DNA of 7,037 nt from Rubrivivax sp. (GCA_030693565.1 JAUYAJ010000250.1:1-7037), one strand, 5' to 3'; shown: positions 1 to 5,181, numbered from the stretch's first letter. The notes: generated by a model not told the origin, from the letters alone. Numbers and translations are program-made.

Positions 1-109
1 AGGCCAGCAGCGCTACGAAGAGCAGCAGCGTCAGCGCAGCATCGCCGCCCTCAAGCGCCGCGCCGCCGCGCTGGGCTTCCGCATCAATCCGTTGGCGGCC
101 GCCGCATGA
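1..109 (+). CDS. 3' end of an unidentified gene, possibly a transposase C-terminus (partial)
   Basis: Reading from base 2, an open frame of 35 residues runs in from the left edge and stops at TGA 107-109. The visible tail is highly charged and glutamine/arginine-rich (GQQRYEEQQRQR), then a helix-like run ending LKRRAAALGFRINPLAAA. A basic helix followed by a short '(A)LG(F/Y)xhxP' ending resembles the extreme C-terminus of several insertion-sequence transposases. This is an impression from memory, not a domain match, and too little is present to name a family. The next recognisable gene is unrelated and starts about 180 bases downstream. An ordinary chromosomal protein is equally possible. 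Confidence 0.5.
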   Translation, partial: GQQRYEEQQRQRSIAALKRRAAALGFRINPLAAAA

Positions 110-139
110 AACTGGCCGTCTTCAGTTTTGTTTCTTGAG
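109..139 (+). terminator. Possible weak intrinsic terminator after the left-edge gene
   Basis: Directly after the stop codon lies an inverted repeat, AAACTG (109-114) and CAGTTT (123-128), with an 8-base loop, followed by a T-rich run (TTGTTTCTT). The stem is only six pairs and AT-rich, so termination would be weak. It could instead be part of an insertion-sequence end if the upstream gene is a transposase. Confidence 0.3.
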
Positions 140-140
140 A

Positions 141-289
141 GCGCCCCAGGGCAGGGCTGCCCCCAGCCCGCCCCCGCGGGGGGCAAGGAAATCCGGGGCG
201 ACCCGGCGCTTCCTTCAGAATGGCCCTCGCGCGATGAAACCTTTGGCGATGGGCCAAGTCCGACTGATTGCGAACTCTTGAGGACCACG
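141..289. other. GC-rich palindromic leader upstream of the first HPF-like gene
   Basis: This stretch holds no credible gene but is rich in dyads. There is a perfect 12-bp palindrome CCCCCGCGGGGG (171-182), nested in a larger pairing of GCCCCC (159-164) with GGGGGC (179-184). A second hairpin has arms CCGGG (193-197) and CCCGG (202-206) closing a GCGA loop, which fits the GNRA tetraloop pattern. The structures could terminate upstream transcription or shape the 5' leader of the gene at 290. No good sigma-70 promoter is visible; the nearest -35-like element is TTTGGC at 242-247, without a convincing -10. Confidence 0.35.
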
Positions 290-640
290 ATGCAGATCCA
301 GCTGAACACCGACAAGCATGTGCAGGGCGACGACGCGCTGGCCGAATGGACCGAGCGCGAACTGAAGGACAAGCTGGCACGCTTTCGCGACCAGATCACC
401 CGCGTGGAGGTTCACCTGAGCGATGTCAACGGAGCGCGTGTTGGTGACGCCGACAAGCGCTGCAAGCTCGAGGCACGGCTGGCCGGAAGGCAACCGGTGA
501 CCGTGAGCCACGATGCCGGCAAGGTCGCCGATGCGCTCCAGGGCGCGGCGGCGAAACTGGTGCGTGCACTGGACACCGCACTCGGGCGGGTGCGCGATGT
601 CCGCGGTCGTGATTCGATCCGCGGCGAGTCCGGCGACTGA
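290..640 (+). CDS. Short HPF/RaiA-family ribosome-associated protein (copy 1)
   Basis: The 116-residue protein matches the ribosome hibernation promoting factor / RaiA (YfiA) family. These proteins bind the decoding region of the 30S subunit and hold idle ribosomes inactive in stationary phase or stress. Visible signs are the first strand MQIQLNTD, a long charged helix (about residues 15-34), and the family core VEVHLSDVNG (39-48) followed by DKRCKLEARLAGRQPVTVSH (55-74) and a second helix (77-100). It is short-form: it lacks the C-terminal dimerisation domain of long HPF. The ATG at 290 is chosen because GAGGA (280-284) sits just upstream and homology begins there; the frame is open back to 128, but that extension is not HPF-like. 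The gene converges on the DUF2062 gene. Family assignment is confident; the exact role (HPF, RaiA or divergent paralogue) is not settled. Confidence 0.85.
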   Translation: MQIQLNTDKHVQGDDALAEWTERELKDKLARFRDQITRVEVHLSDVNGARVGDADKRCKLEARLAGRQPVTVSHDAGKVADALQGAAAKLVRALDTALGRVRDVRGRDSIRGESGD

Positions 641-659
641 CCGGACGAGCGGAGCCAAA

Positions 660-683
660 GGCGCGCCCGACACGAGGCGCGCC
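660..683. terminator. Hairpin between convergent genes, candidate terminator
   Basis: Two copies of the self-complementary octamer GGCGCGCC (660-667 and 676-683) can form an 8-bp stem with an 8-base loop in the gap between the convergent HPF-like and DUF2062 genes. There is no clear U-tract on the plus strand; on the minus strand the stem is followed by a short TTT. It is a plausible bidirectional transcription barrier but not a canonical intrinsic terminator. Confidence 0.4.
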
Positions 684-757
684 GCGCTCGGCCACTTGTC
701 AGTGCTGTCAGGTCGACCCGCTTTGACCCAGACCAGATTGCCGGTGCGAAACCCCGC

Positions 758-1297
758 TCAGCGGCGGCTGCGTCGATGCCGCTTCCACAACACCGACAAC
801 TTCCAGGCCGCAGAAACCAGGAAGTAGCTTGCCACGCCAATCGCCGTGGCCATGATCACCAGCCCCAGCAAGAGCGGCTTGCCCACGCCCAGGATGCGCC
901 GAGACGCGGTGCGCCACCAGCTCTCGTCGCTGGGTTCGTCCTGCGTGGCCGCGGTCGCTGAAGGGGGTGCGGCGTCGGCGGGCTCGCCGAGGATGGCGCT
1001 GCCCAGCCGCCACGCCGCGTAGTAGATGGGCCCGAAGGTCACTGGATTGCTCACCAGGGTGCTGGCCACTGCGACCGGTACATTGGCCCGCAAAGCCACG
1101 GCGGCGGCAGCGCTCAACGGGATCTGGGCCAGCGGGATCAGCAGTCCGAAGAAGAAGCCGAGCGCCATGCCCAGCGCCAGCCCACGCCGGCTGAAGTGCC
1201 ACAGTTTCGGATGGAGCAGCGCCGGCCCGAGCCAGCGCAACCACCGGTTGGCTCGGAGCGCCTCGGCGCTGGGAAGCCATTGTCGAAGTCGTCGCAT
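758..1297 (-). CDS. DUF2062-family membrane protein
   Basis: The 179-residue protein matches DUF2062, small inner-membrane proteins of unknown biochemical role. The N-terminus contains LHPKLWHFSRRGLALGMALGFFFG, then a hydrophobic pair of segments with IPLAQIPLSAAAAVALRANVPVAVASTLVSNPVTFGPIYYAAWRLG, typical of the family core. A polar Ala/Ser/Thr/Glu linker (about 104-124) leads to a last membrane span (LLLGLVIMATAIGVASYFLV) and a basic tail ending KRHRRSRR. The frame stays open further upstream into nhaR, but the ATG at 1297 gives MRRLRQWLPS, a sensible family N-terminus; no strong Shine-Dalgarno is seen (GGACA about 6 bases upstream). It lies 31 bases after nhaR on the same strand and is probably co-transcribed with it. 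A specific function cannot be inferred. Confidence 0.85.
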   Translation of the reverse strand: MRRLRQWLPSAEALRANRWLRWLGPALLHPKLWHFSRRGLALGMALGFFFGLLIPLAQIPLSAAAAVALRANVPVAVASTLVSNPVTFGPIYYAAWRLGSAILGEPADAAPPSATAATQDEPSDESWWRTASRRILGVGKPLLLGLVIMATAIGVASYFLVSAAWKLSVLWKRHRRSRR

Positions 1298-1328
1298 GGG
1301 TGTCCGTCGATCGCCCGTATCGCGGGGT

Positions 1329-2273
1329 TCAGGCGGCCTTTCGGATCTGAGTGGCCCGGGGCTTGCGGGCCGCTTTGAGCGGCTGGAACAGCCCGCTGCG
1401 CGCTGCGCGCGTGATGGCCAGCACACAAGGGTGGGTGATGCGTCGCTCGATCGAGATGGCGTAGAACTGCTCTTCGACCGCGTCGATCACGCCCAGCTGT
1501 TCGACTTCCAGCCGGGACCGGATCTCCTCGGCCAGCACGGCCGGCCCCAGGTAGTAGCCCACGCCCTGGCGGCCGAACTCCTGGGCCAGGGCGCTGTCGT
1601 CGAACTCTGCAACGATGCGCGGCCGCAACCCCTGCGACTTGAACCAGGCTCGCAGTCGCTGCCCGACCGCCGAATCCTCGCCCGGCATCAGCAGCGGCGC
1701 GCCATCCATGCAGTCGGGGAAGGGCTTGCGGGAACGCGATTTGAGCGATCTGGCTGCGAACACGCCGATCGGCGACCCTCCCAGGTGGTGGCTGAAGGCC
1801 TTCACGCTGACGGTGGGCGGCAGCGGTGCGTCGGCGATGACGAGGTCGAGCGTATGCACCGCCAACTCGGACAGCAGGCGATCGAGGCGCCACTCACGGC
1901 AGACGATGCGAACCGGCTCCTTCACCGAAATGGCTGGCTCCACCAGGCGATAGGCGATCGACTTGGGCACCGCGTCGGCCACGCCGATCCGGAACTCGAC
2001 GGTGCGGCCCTGCCGTGTCTTCTCCCGCACCGCCGCTTCCAGCTCCGAGCCGAGCGAGAAGATCTCCTGCGCGTAACCCAAGGCGAGCTGACCGGTCTCG
2101 GTCAGCACGAGGCGCCGCCCGACCTTCTCGAACAGCGGCCCGCCCAGTCGTTCGCCAAGCAACTGGATCTGGCCGCTGATGGTTTGCGGCGTCAGGTGCA
2201 GCTGGCGGCTGGCGGCTGCCACGCTGCCCGTCTCGGCCACCTGCATGAAGTAGTGGAGGTGCTTGTAGTTCAT
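1329..2273 (-). CDS. nhaR: NhaR-type LysR-family transcriptional regulator
   Basis: The 314-residue protein is a LysR-type regulator most like NhaR, the E. coli activator of the Na+/H+ antiporter gene nhaA that also acts on osmC and pgaABCD. The winged helix-turn-helix occupies about residues 3-62 (MNYKHLHYFMQVAETGSVAAAS, then LTPQTISGQI). In NhaR the recognition helix likewise reads LTPQTITGQI. Downstream, IGVADAVPKSIAYRLV, LDLVIADAPL, a CMDGAPLLMPGEDSAVGQRLRAWFKSQGL stretch and AEFDDSALAQEFG align by eye with the NhaR effector domain (GVADAL, LDMIISD, LLIPGRRSMLGRKLLNWFNSQGL, GEFDDAALMKAFG). Length is normal for the family. No nhaA is in the window; instead it faces the hpf2-usp pair across 118 bases, a layout in which LysR proteins often control the divergent genes. 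Start at ATG 2273; the Shine-Dalgarno is poor. Confidence 0.9.
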   Translation of the reverse strand: MNYKHLHYFMQVAETGSVAAASRQLHLTPQTISGQIQLLGERLGGPLFEKVGRRLVLTETGQLALGYAQEIFSLGSELEAAVREKTRQGRTVEFRIGVADAVPKSIAYRLVEPAISVKEPVRIVCREWRLDRLLSELAVHTLDLVIADAPLPPTVSVKAFSHHLGGSPIGVFAARSLKSRSRKPFPDCMDGAPLLMPGEDSAVGQRLRAWFKSQGLRPRIVAEFDDSALAQEFGRQGVGYYLGPAVLAEEIRSRLEVEQLGVIDAVEEQFYAISIERRITHPCVLAITRAARSGLFQPLKAARKPRATQIRKAA

Positions 2274-2275
2274 GG

Positions 2276-2290
2276 CTGCTGTCGTCAGAA
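2276..2290. promoter_or_regulatory. Upstream half-dyad of P1 (TCAGAA element)
   Basis: TCAGAA (2285-2290) begins exactly 37 bp upstream of the P1 -35, as it does at P2. The left side (CTGCTGT, 2276-2282) retains only part of the TTTCTGA arm seen at P2. The element centre would be near -73 from the predicted start, an upstream position known for class I activators. It lies just in front of the nhaR start codon, so a bound protein could also affect nhaR. Confidence 0.35.
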
Positions 2291-2311
2291 TTCTTCGAGT
2301 GAGTGCGCGCG

Positions 2312-2340
2312 ATTAATCGAGTTTACGCGGACACTGCCAA
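2312..2340 (-). promoter_or_regulatory. Candidate sigma-70 promoter of nhaR
   Basis: On the minus strand TTGGCA (plus-strand 2335-2340) is separated by exactly 17 bp from ATTAAT (2312-2317). The -35 matches five of six consensus positions and the -10 four of six. The predicted transcript would start near 2305, giving a leader of about 32 bases before the nhaR ATG. The element interleaves with the divergent promoter at 2322-2350. The -10 is inside a perfect 10-bp palindrome CGATTAATCG (2310-2319), a plausible regulator site. Confidence 0.5.
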
Positions 2341-2350
2341 ACCCTAGAGT
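2322..2350 (+). promoter_or_regulatory. Candidate promoter P1 of the hpf2-usp operon
   Basis: TTTACG (2322-2327), 17 bp, then TAGAGT (2345-2350). A transcript starting near 2357 would have a leader of about 35 bases. The hexamers are imperfect matches to consensus, suggesting dependence on an activator. The case is strengthened by the promoter at 4658-4686, which has the same 9-mer TTTACGCGG, the same spacer length and a -10 differing at one base. Confidence 0.55.
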
Positions 2351-2391
2351 GGACGTTGACGATCGAGTCGACAAGTTGCGAAAGGGGCGCG

Positions 2392-2736
2392 ATGGACATC
2401 CGATTCCAAGGCCGAGGGCCCGACACCAATGCTGCGTTGTCTGCGCATGCGCGCAGGCGCCTTGAGTTCCGCCTGATGCATCGCAAGAACGACGTCGCCT
2501 ACATCGCCGTCAAGCTCGGGGATACCGGAAGCCGCAGGGGCCAGCAGGACAGCTACTGCGTTGTGCGCGTGCAATTGCGTGGCCTTCCCGCTGCGACCGT
2601 CGTGGAAGTGGGTGGCGACGCCTATGCGACGATCGACCGTGGCGTGGACCGAGTCGGCCGATTGGTGGAGGCGCAGTTGAATGGCGCCGGAGCCGGGAAG
2701 CGAAACAGCACCTGGATGAGGGAGTTGGCGGCATGA
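2392..2736 (+). CDS. Divergent HPF/RaiA-like protein (copy 2)
   Basis: The 114-residue protein has the layout of a short HPF/RaiA protein: first strand MDIRFQGRG, a helix with a very basic segment (ARRRLEFRLMHRKNDV, about 20-35), then VAYIAVKLGDTGSRRGQQDSYCVVRVQLRG (35-64), AATVVEVGGDAYATIDRGVDRVGRLVEAQL (67-96) and a short tail. The alternating strands and the 'AYATIDRGVDRVGR' second helix are characteristic. The usual DVNG loop is replaced by GDTGSRRG. It is clearly different from the copy at 290-640, so the two are old paralogues rather than a recent duplication. ATG 2392 is chosen because AAAGGGG (2381-2387) precedes it and the family begins there; the frame extends upstream to 2356. Its stop overlaps the usp start (ATGA), implying translational coupling. 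A ribosome-related stress role is inferred. Confidence 0.75.
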   Translation: MDIRFQGRGPDTNAALSAHARRRLEFRLMHRKNDVAYIAVKLGDTGSRRGQQDSYCVVRVQLRGLPAATVVEVGGDAYATIDRGVDRVGRLVEAQLNGAGAGKRNSTWMRELAA

Positions 2737-3335
2737 AGGTCCTGGTACCCGTGGACGGCAGCGAGCAGGGCAACGCAGCGCTGGACTTCGTGGCTTCGCG
2801 CTCCACGAAGCCGCTGCCGATCCTGCGCAGTGCCAAGGCGCCTAGCCGCGACTCGCTGACCGTCGGCATTGCTGTCGACGCAAGCCGCTGCGGACAGGCT
2901 GCGGTGCGCTGGGTACTGAAACACCGCGAGTTGTTCGGTCCCGAGCCGCGATTCGAGCTGATCCACGTCCTCGACGACGACCTGCGTGCGCAGCAGCCGG
3001 ATCAAGGCCTTGCGTATCGCGCGGTGCCCGTGGGCGAGCGGGCCGGGGACGACGAAGCGCTGGCGTCCCGGTTCGACAAGGTCATGGCGGCTGCCGTGCG
3101 CATGTTCAGCAAGGCGGGCGTCAGCGCCAATGTCGTTCGCCTGCGAGGCCCCGGGGCGGGCGATGCCATCGCGGCCTATGCCCGCAAGCGCCGCCTGGAC
3201 GTGCTGGCCATGGGTTCGCACGGACAGGGCGCGTTCAAGTCCCTGGTGCTGGGCTCGGTGGCCATGCGTGTGGCAGCGCGTTGCGACAAGCCGCTGCTGC
3301 TGATCCGCGAGGCTCAGCGAAGTCGCAACAACTGA
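2733..3335 (+). CDS. Universal stress protein (UspA family) with a duplicated first strand
   Basis: The 200-residue protein belongs to the UspA superfamily, nucleotide-binding proteins induced by starvation, hypoxia and other stresses. The C-terminal half is intact: RLDVLAMGSHGQGAFKSLVLGSVAMRVAARCDKPLLLI contains the ATP-binding pattern G-x2-G-x9-G-(S/T) as G161, G164, G174 and S175, so ATP binding is expected. The N-terminus is odd. MKVLVPVDGSEQGNAALDFVASR (1-23) reads as the Usp first strand and helix with its Asp (D8). After a roughly 20-residue linker, LTVGIAVDASRCGQAAVRWVLKH (42-64) reads as the same element again (D49), leading into the complete domain. This gives one full Usp domain plus a stub of another and explains the length of 200 against about 140-160 for single-domain proteins. 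No plausible internal start precedes the second copy. Translation starts within the hpf2 stop (ATGA overlap). Confidence 0.88.
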   Translation: MKVLVPVDGSEQGNAALDFVASRSTKPLPILRSAKAPSRDSLTVGIAVDASRCGQAAVRWVLKHRELFGPEPRFELIHVLDDDLRAQQPDQGLAYRAVPVGERAGDDEALASRFDKVMAAAVRMFSKAGVSANVVRLRGPGAGDAIAAYARKRRLDVLAMGSHGQGAFKSLVLGSVAMRVAARCDKPLLLIREAQRSRNN

Positions 3336-3756
3336 TACCGACGCGCGAGTCCCGGCTTCCTTCGGCGGCCGGTGGAGCGCGGCACTCCGTATCGGATCGC
3401 GCTGGCCGGTCAGGCGCGAGCATCCCTCGCGCGCCCGATGGCACCTCGACCGATGCATGTCCTCGATGCCTGGGGGTGGCGGCGCTTCGGGCCGAACCCC
3501 GCGGCGCAGGCGCGACCATCATGAAGCGCCGTGCTGAACTCTCTTGCGGGCGCTGTGCTGATCGAGAACCTCGGCATGCTGCCGCTGGGCCGCAGTCTGG
3601 AACTCAACAAGGCGCGCAGCGGAACGGGTGGGGTCGTCAGGCTGGGGCTCGAGCTGGCGCCGGCGCCTGTCGGCACGCCATATCGCGGGTGCAGCCACCA
3701 CAGTGGTGACGACTATCATCGATCCGGACAAGCGACGACGACGAGGAGTCCCCACG
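3336..3756. other. Intergenic region of about 420 bases with no convincing gene
   Basis: Several overlapping open frames exist on both strands, but none has a good ribosome binding site together with a recognisable protein. The frame entered by GTG near 3531 gives LNSLAGAVLIENLGMLPLGR, which looks protein-like for about 50 residues and then becomes low-complexity Arg/Ala/Pro. It may be a remnant or chance. No strong terminator follows usp. Near the right end are a 13-bp dyad and a TATCAT hexamer, described separately. Confidence 0.5.
3696..3719 (+). promoter_or_regulatory. Possible operator and -10 element upstream of the DUF502 gene
   Basis: A dyad CACCAC-A-GTGGTG (3696-3708) is followed six bases later by TATCAT (3714-3719), a five-of-six match to the sigma-70 -10. 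No -35 hexamer sits at the right distance; the dyad occupies that place. This would fit an activator-dependent promoter about 38 bases upstream of the ATG, but each element is short enough to occur by chance. Confidence 0.3.
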
Positions 3757-4446
3757 ATGAAGGAGTCGACCCGGACCGGGCTGCGCCACTTGCGCGGCCA
3801 CCTGTTGCTGGGGCTGATCACCGCCGCGCCCTTGGCTGTGACGTGGCTGGTATTCGACTTCCTGTTCAAGCAACTCTCGCGCCTGGGCGCACCGGCCGTT
3901 GCCGGACTGGCTCACACGGTGCGCCCCTGGTCCGAGCCGCTGGCGCAATGGCTGCGCGAGGGTTGGATGACCTCGCTGCTGTCCGCGCTGCTGGTGCTCT
4001 TGTTGTTGGTGACACTCGGCTGGTTCGCCGGCCGGCTGCTCGGCCGACGGGTACTGCAGTTGCTGGAGGCCGTTGTCAGGCGGATACCGATCGCCGCGGC
4101 GATCTACGGCGGCACCAAGAGCTTCCTCAGCGCCGTCGAGCGCAAGCCCGGCGAAGTGCAGCGCGTGGTGCTGATCCCGTTCCCGAGTCCCCAGCTTCGC
4201 GCGGTCGGCTTCGTGACCCGCGTGCTCGACGACGCCGACGGTGCCGGCAAGATCGCCGTCGTCTACGTGCCGACCTCGCCCAACCCGACCTCGGGCTACA
4301 TCGAGTTGGTACCGCTGGAGCTGTGCACGCCCATGGACTGGTCGATAGACGAGGCGATGAGTTTTGTGATGACCAGCGGTGCCACCGCTCCGGCGACGAT
4401 TCGATTCGGCCCCGGTCATGCGAAGCCCGAGGGCCGCGTCGACTGA
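3757..4446 (+). CDS. DUF502-family inner-membrane protein
   Basis: The 229-residue protein matches DUF502 (COG2928), predicted inner-membrane proteins of unknown activity. Two membrane spans are visible, about residues 15-38 (LLLGLITAAPLAVTWLVFDFLF) and 72-95 (TSLLSALLVLLLLVTLGWFAG). The soluble part carries the family's conserved blocks: RRIPIAAAIYGGTKSFL, QRVVLIPFPSPQLRAVGFVT, VYVPTSPNPTSGYIELVP and a final MDWSIDEAMSFVMTSGA. ATG 3757 is preceded by GAGGAG (3742-3747) at suitable spacing and begins at the usual family N-terminus. The frame is open upstream to 3628, but that extension is Arg-rich and unlike the family. It lies about 420 bases after usp and 276 before the next gene, so it is probably its own transcription unit. 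Plant and bacterial relatives give no firm function. Confidence 0.88.
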   Translation: MKESTRTGLRHLRGHLLLGLITAAPLAVTWLVFDFLFKQLSRLGAPAVAGLAHTVRPWSEPLAQWLREGWMTSLLSALLVLLLLVTLGWFAGRLLGRRVLQLLEAVVRRIPIAAAIYGGTKSFLSAVERKPGEVQRVVLIPFPSPQLRAVGFVTRVLDDADGAGKIAVVYVPTSPNPTSGYIELVPLELCTPMDWSIDEAMSFVMTSGATAPATIRFGPGHAKPEGRVD

Positions 4447-4611
4447 CCTTGATGCCGCGGTTTTGCGTGGCGGTGGCGCGTCATGCTCGGGCAGCTCTGA
4501 CTTCCCGGCCATCCGTGGTCCCGATCGCGGTCTTTGCCGCTCCTGACAGCAAGGCTGTGAGCCACCGGTGTGAGGCATGACAAGGCGCACTGCTGGTTCG
4601 CTTGGTCGCGG

Positions 4612-4627
4612 TTTCTGAAATCAGAAA
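4612..4627. promoter_or_regulatory. Inverted repeat upstream of promoter P2, probable regulator site
   Basis: TTTCTGA (4612-4618) and TCAGAAA (4621-4627) form a perfect 7-bp dyad with two central bases. Its right arm starts 37 bp upstream of the P2 -35, the same distance at which TCAGAA occurs upstream of P1. The centre is near -73 from the predicted start. The symmetry is that expected for a dimeric activator; the protein cannot be named. Confidence 0.45.
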
Positions 4628-4657
4628 AAACCGATGGATTGCGACAAAACATTCGGA

Positions 4658-4686
4658 TTTACGCGGCATACGCCGGCCTCTACAGT
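4658..4686 (+). promoter_or_regulatory. Candidate promoter P2 of the exported protein-yccA operon
   Basis: TTTACG (4658-4663), 17 bp, then TACAGT (4681-4686). The predicted start near 4693 leaves a leader of about 30 bases before the ATG at 4723. It shares TTTACGCGG, spacer length and a near-identical -10 with the promoter at 2322-2350. The surrounding AT content (4612-4661) is visibly higher than in the flanking coding DNA, as is usual for promoters in high-GC genomes. Confidence 0.55.
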
Positions 4687-4722
4687 CCGGTCTGCACACA
4701 ACGCGGAAAGGAGTCGAACATC

Positions 4723-5181
4723 ATGGCAAAGCCCATCCGTCGCGCGATCCTTGCCGCCGCCGCAGGCCTTGCGCTGAGCGTCGGTGCGATCGCATCCATG
4801 CCTGTGCCGCACCGCAGCGGCGGCGTGAGTGTCGAGGACTTCGCCGAAATGCGACAGCAGGCCTCGGCCTACAGCCTCGAACTCGTTCTCGCCGCGCGCG
4901 GCAGCGGTGCCTACCTGGCCGACGTCGACGTGACAGTGCGCTCGCTGCCCTCACGCAGCGTGGTGCTTGAGCACCGCACCCAAGGTCCGCTGCTGCTGGC
5001 CGCACTGCCGCCCGGGCACTACGAACTGACGGCATCGTTCTCCGACGTGCTGCCCGGTGCCGCGACCACGCTGACTCGCGTGGTCAACGTTCCGCGCCGC
5101 GGCCTGGTCCGGACGGTCGTGTACTTCGACACCGGCGACGAGGTCGGCAGCGAGTCAGCGGCCGCCGTCCGGCTGAACTGA
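4723..5181 (+). CDS. Small exported protein with a carboxypeptidase-regulatory-like (transthyretin-like) fold
   Basis: This 152-residue protein begins with a clear Sec signal peptide: basic MAKPIRR, hydrophobic AILAAAAGLALSVGAIA, cleavage probably near residues 24-26. The mature part has YSLELVLAARGSGAYLADVDVTVRSL, then GPLLLAALPPGHYELTASFS (about 89-108), a beta-sandwich signature shared with carboxypeptidase-regulatory-like domains, in which 'LPPGxYxhxA' marks a characteristic turn. No catalytic residues or cysteines are evident, so a binding or structural role in the periplasm is inferred. ATG 4723 is chosen because GGAAAGGAG (4705-4713) lies upstream and the signal peptide starts there; the frame is open back to 4570, but that part includes the promoter. 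It is the first gene of the yccA operon. I do not recognise a named family member. Confidence 0.75.
   Translation: MAKPIRRAILAAAAGLALSVGAIASMPVPHRSGGVSVEDFAEMRQQASAYSLELVLAARGSGAYLADVDVTVRSLPSRSVVLEHRTQGPLLLAALPPGHYELTASFSDVLPGAATTLTRVVNVPRRGLVRTVVYFDTGDEVGSESAAAVRLN

Noticed and set aside
128..289. Upstream extension of the first HPF-like gene
   Set aside because: The added residues derive from the palindromic leader and are not HPF-like; the ATG at 290 has a Shine-Dalgarno and matches the family start.
1026..2465. A 479-codon plus-strand open frame opposite nhaR and DUF2062
   Set aside because: Its product is low-complexity and resembles no family, while the minus strand encodes two clear families with normal composition. 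Long antisense frames are common in high-GC DNA.
3637..4590. A 317-codon minus-strand open frame opposite the DUF502 gene
   Set aside because: Gln/Arg-rich shadow of a well-supported membrane protein; no ribosome site or homology.
4570..4722. Upstream extension of the exported-protein gene to ATG 4570
   Set aside because: It would run through the promoter and dyad and bury the signal peptide behind 51 unrelated residues; ATG 4723 has a good ribosome site.
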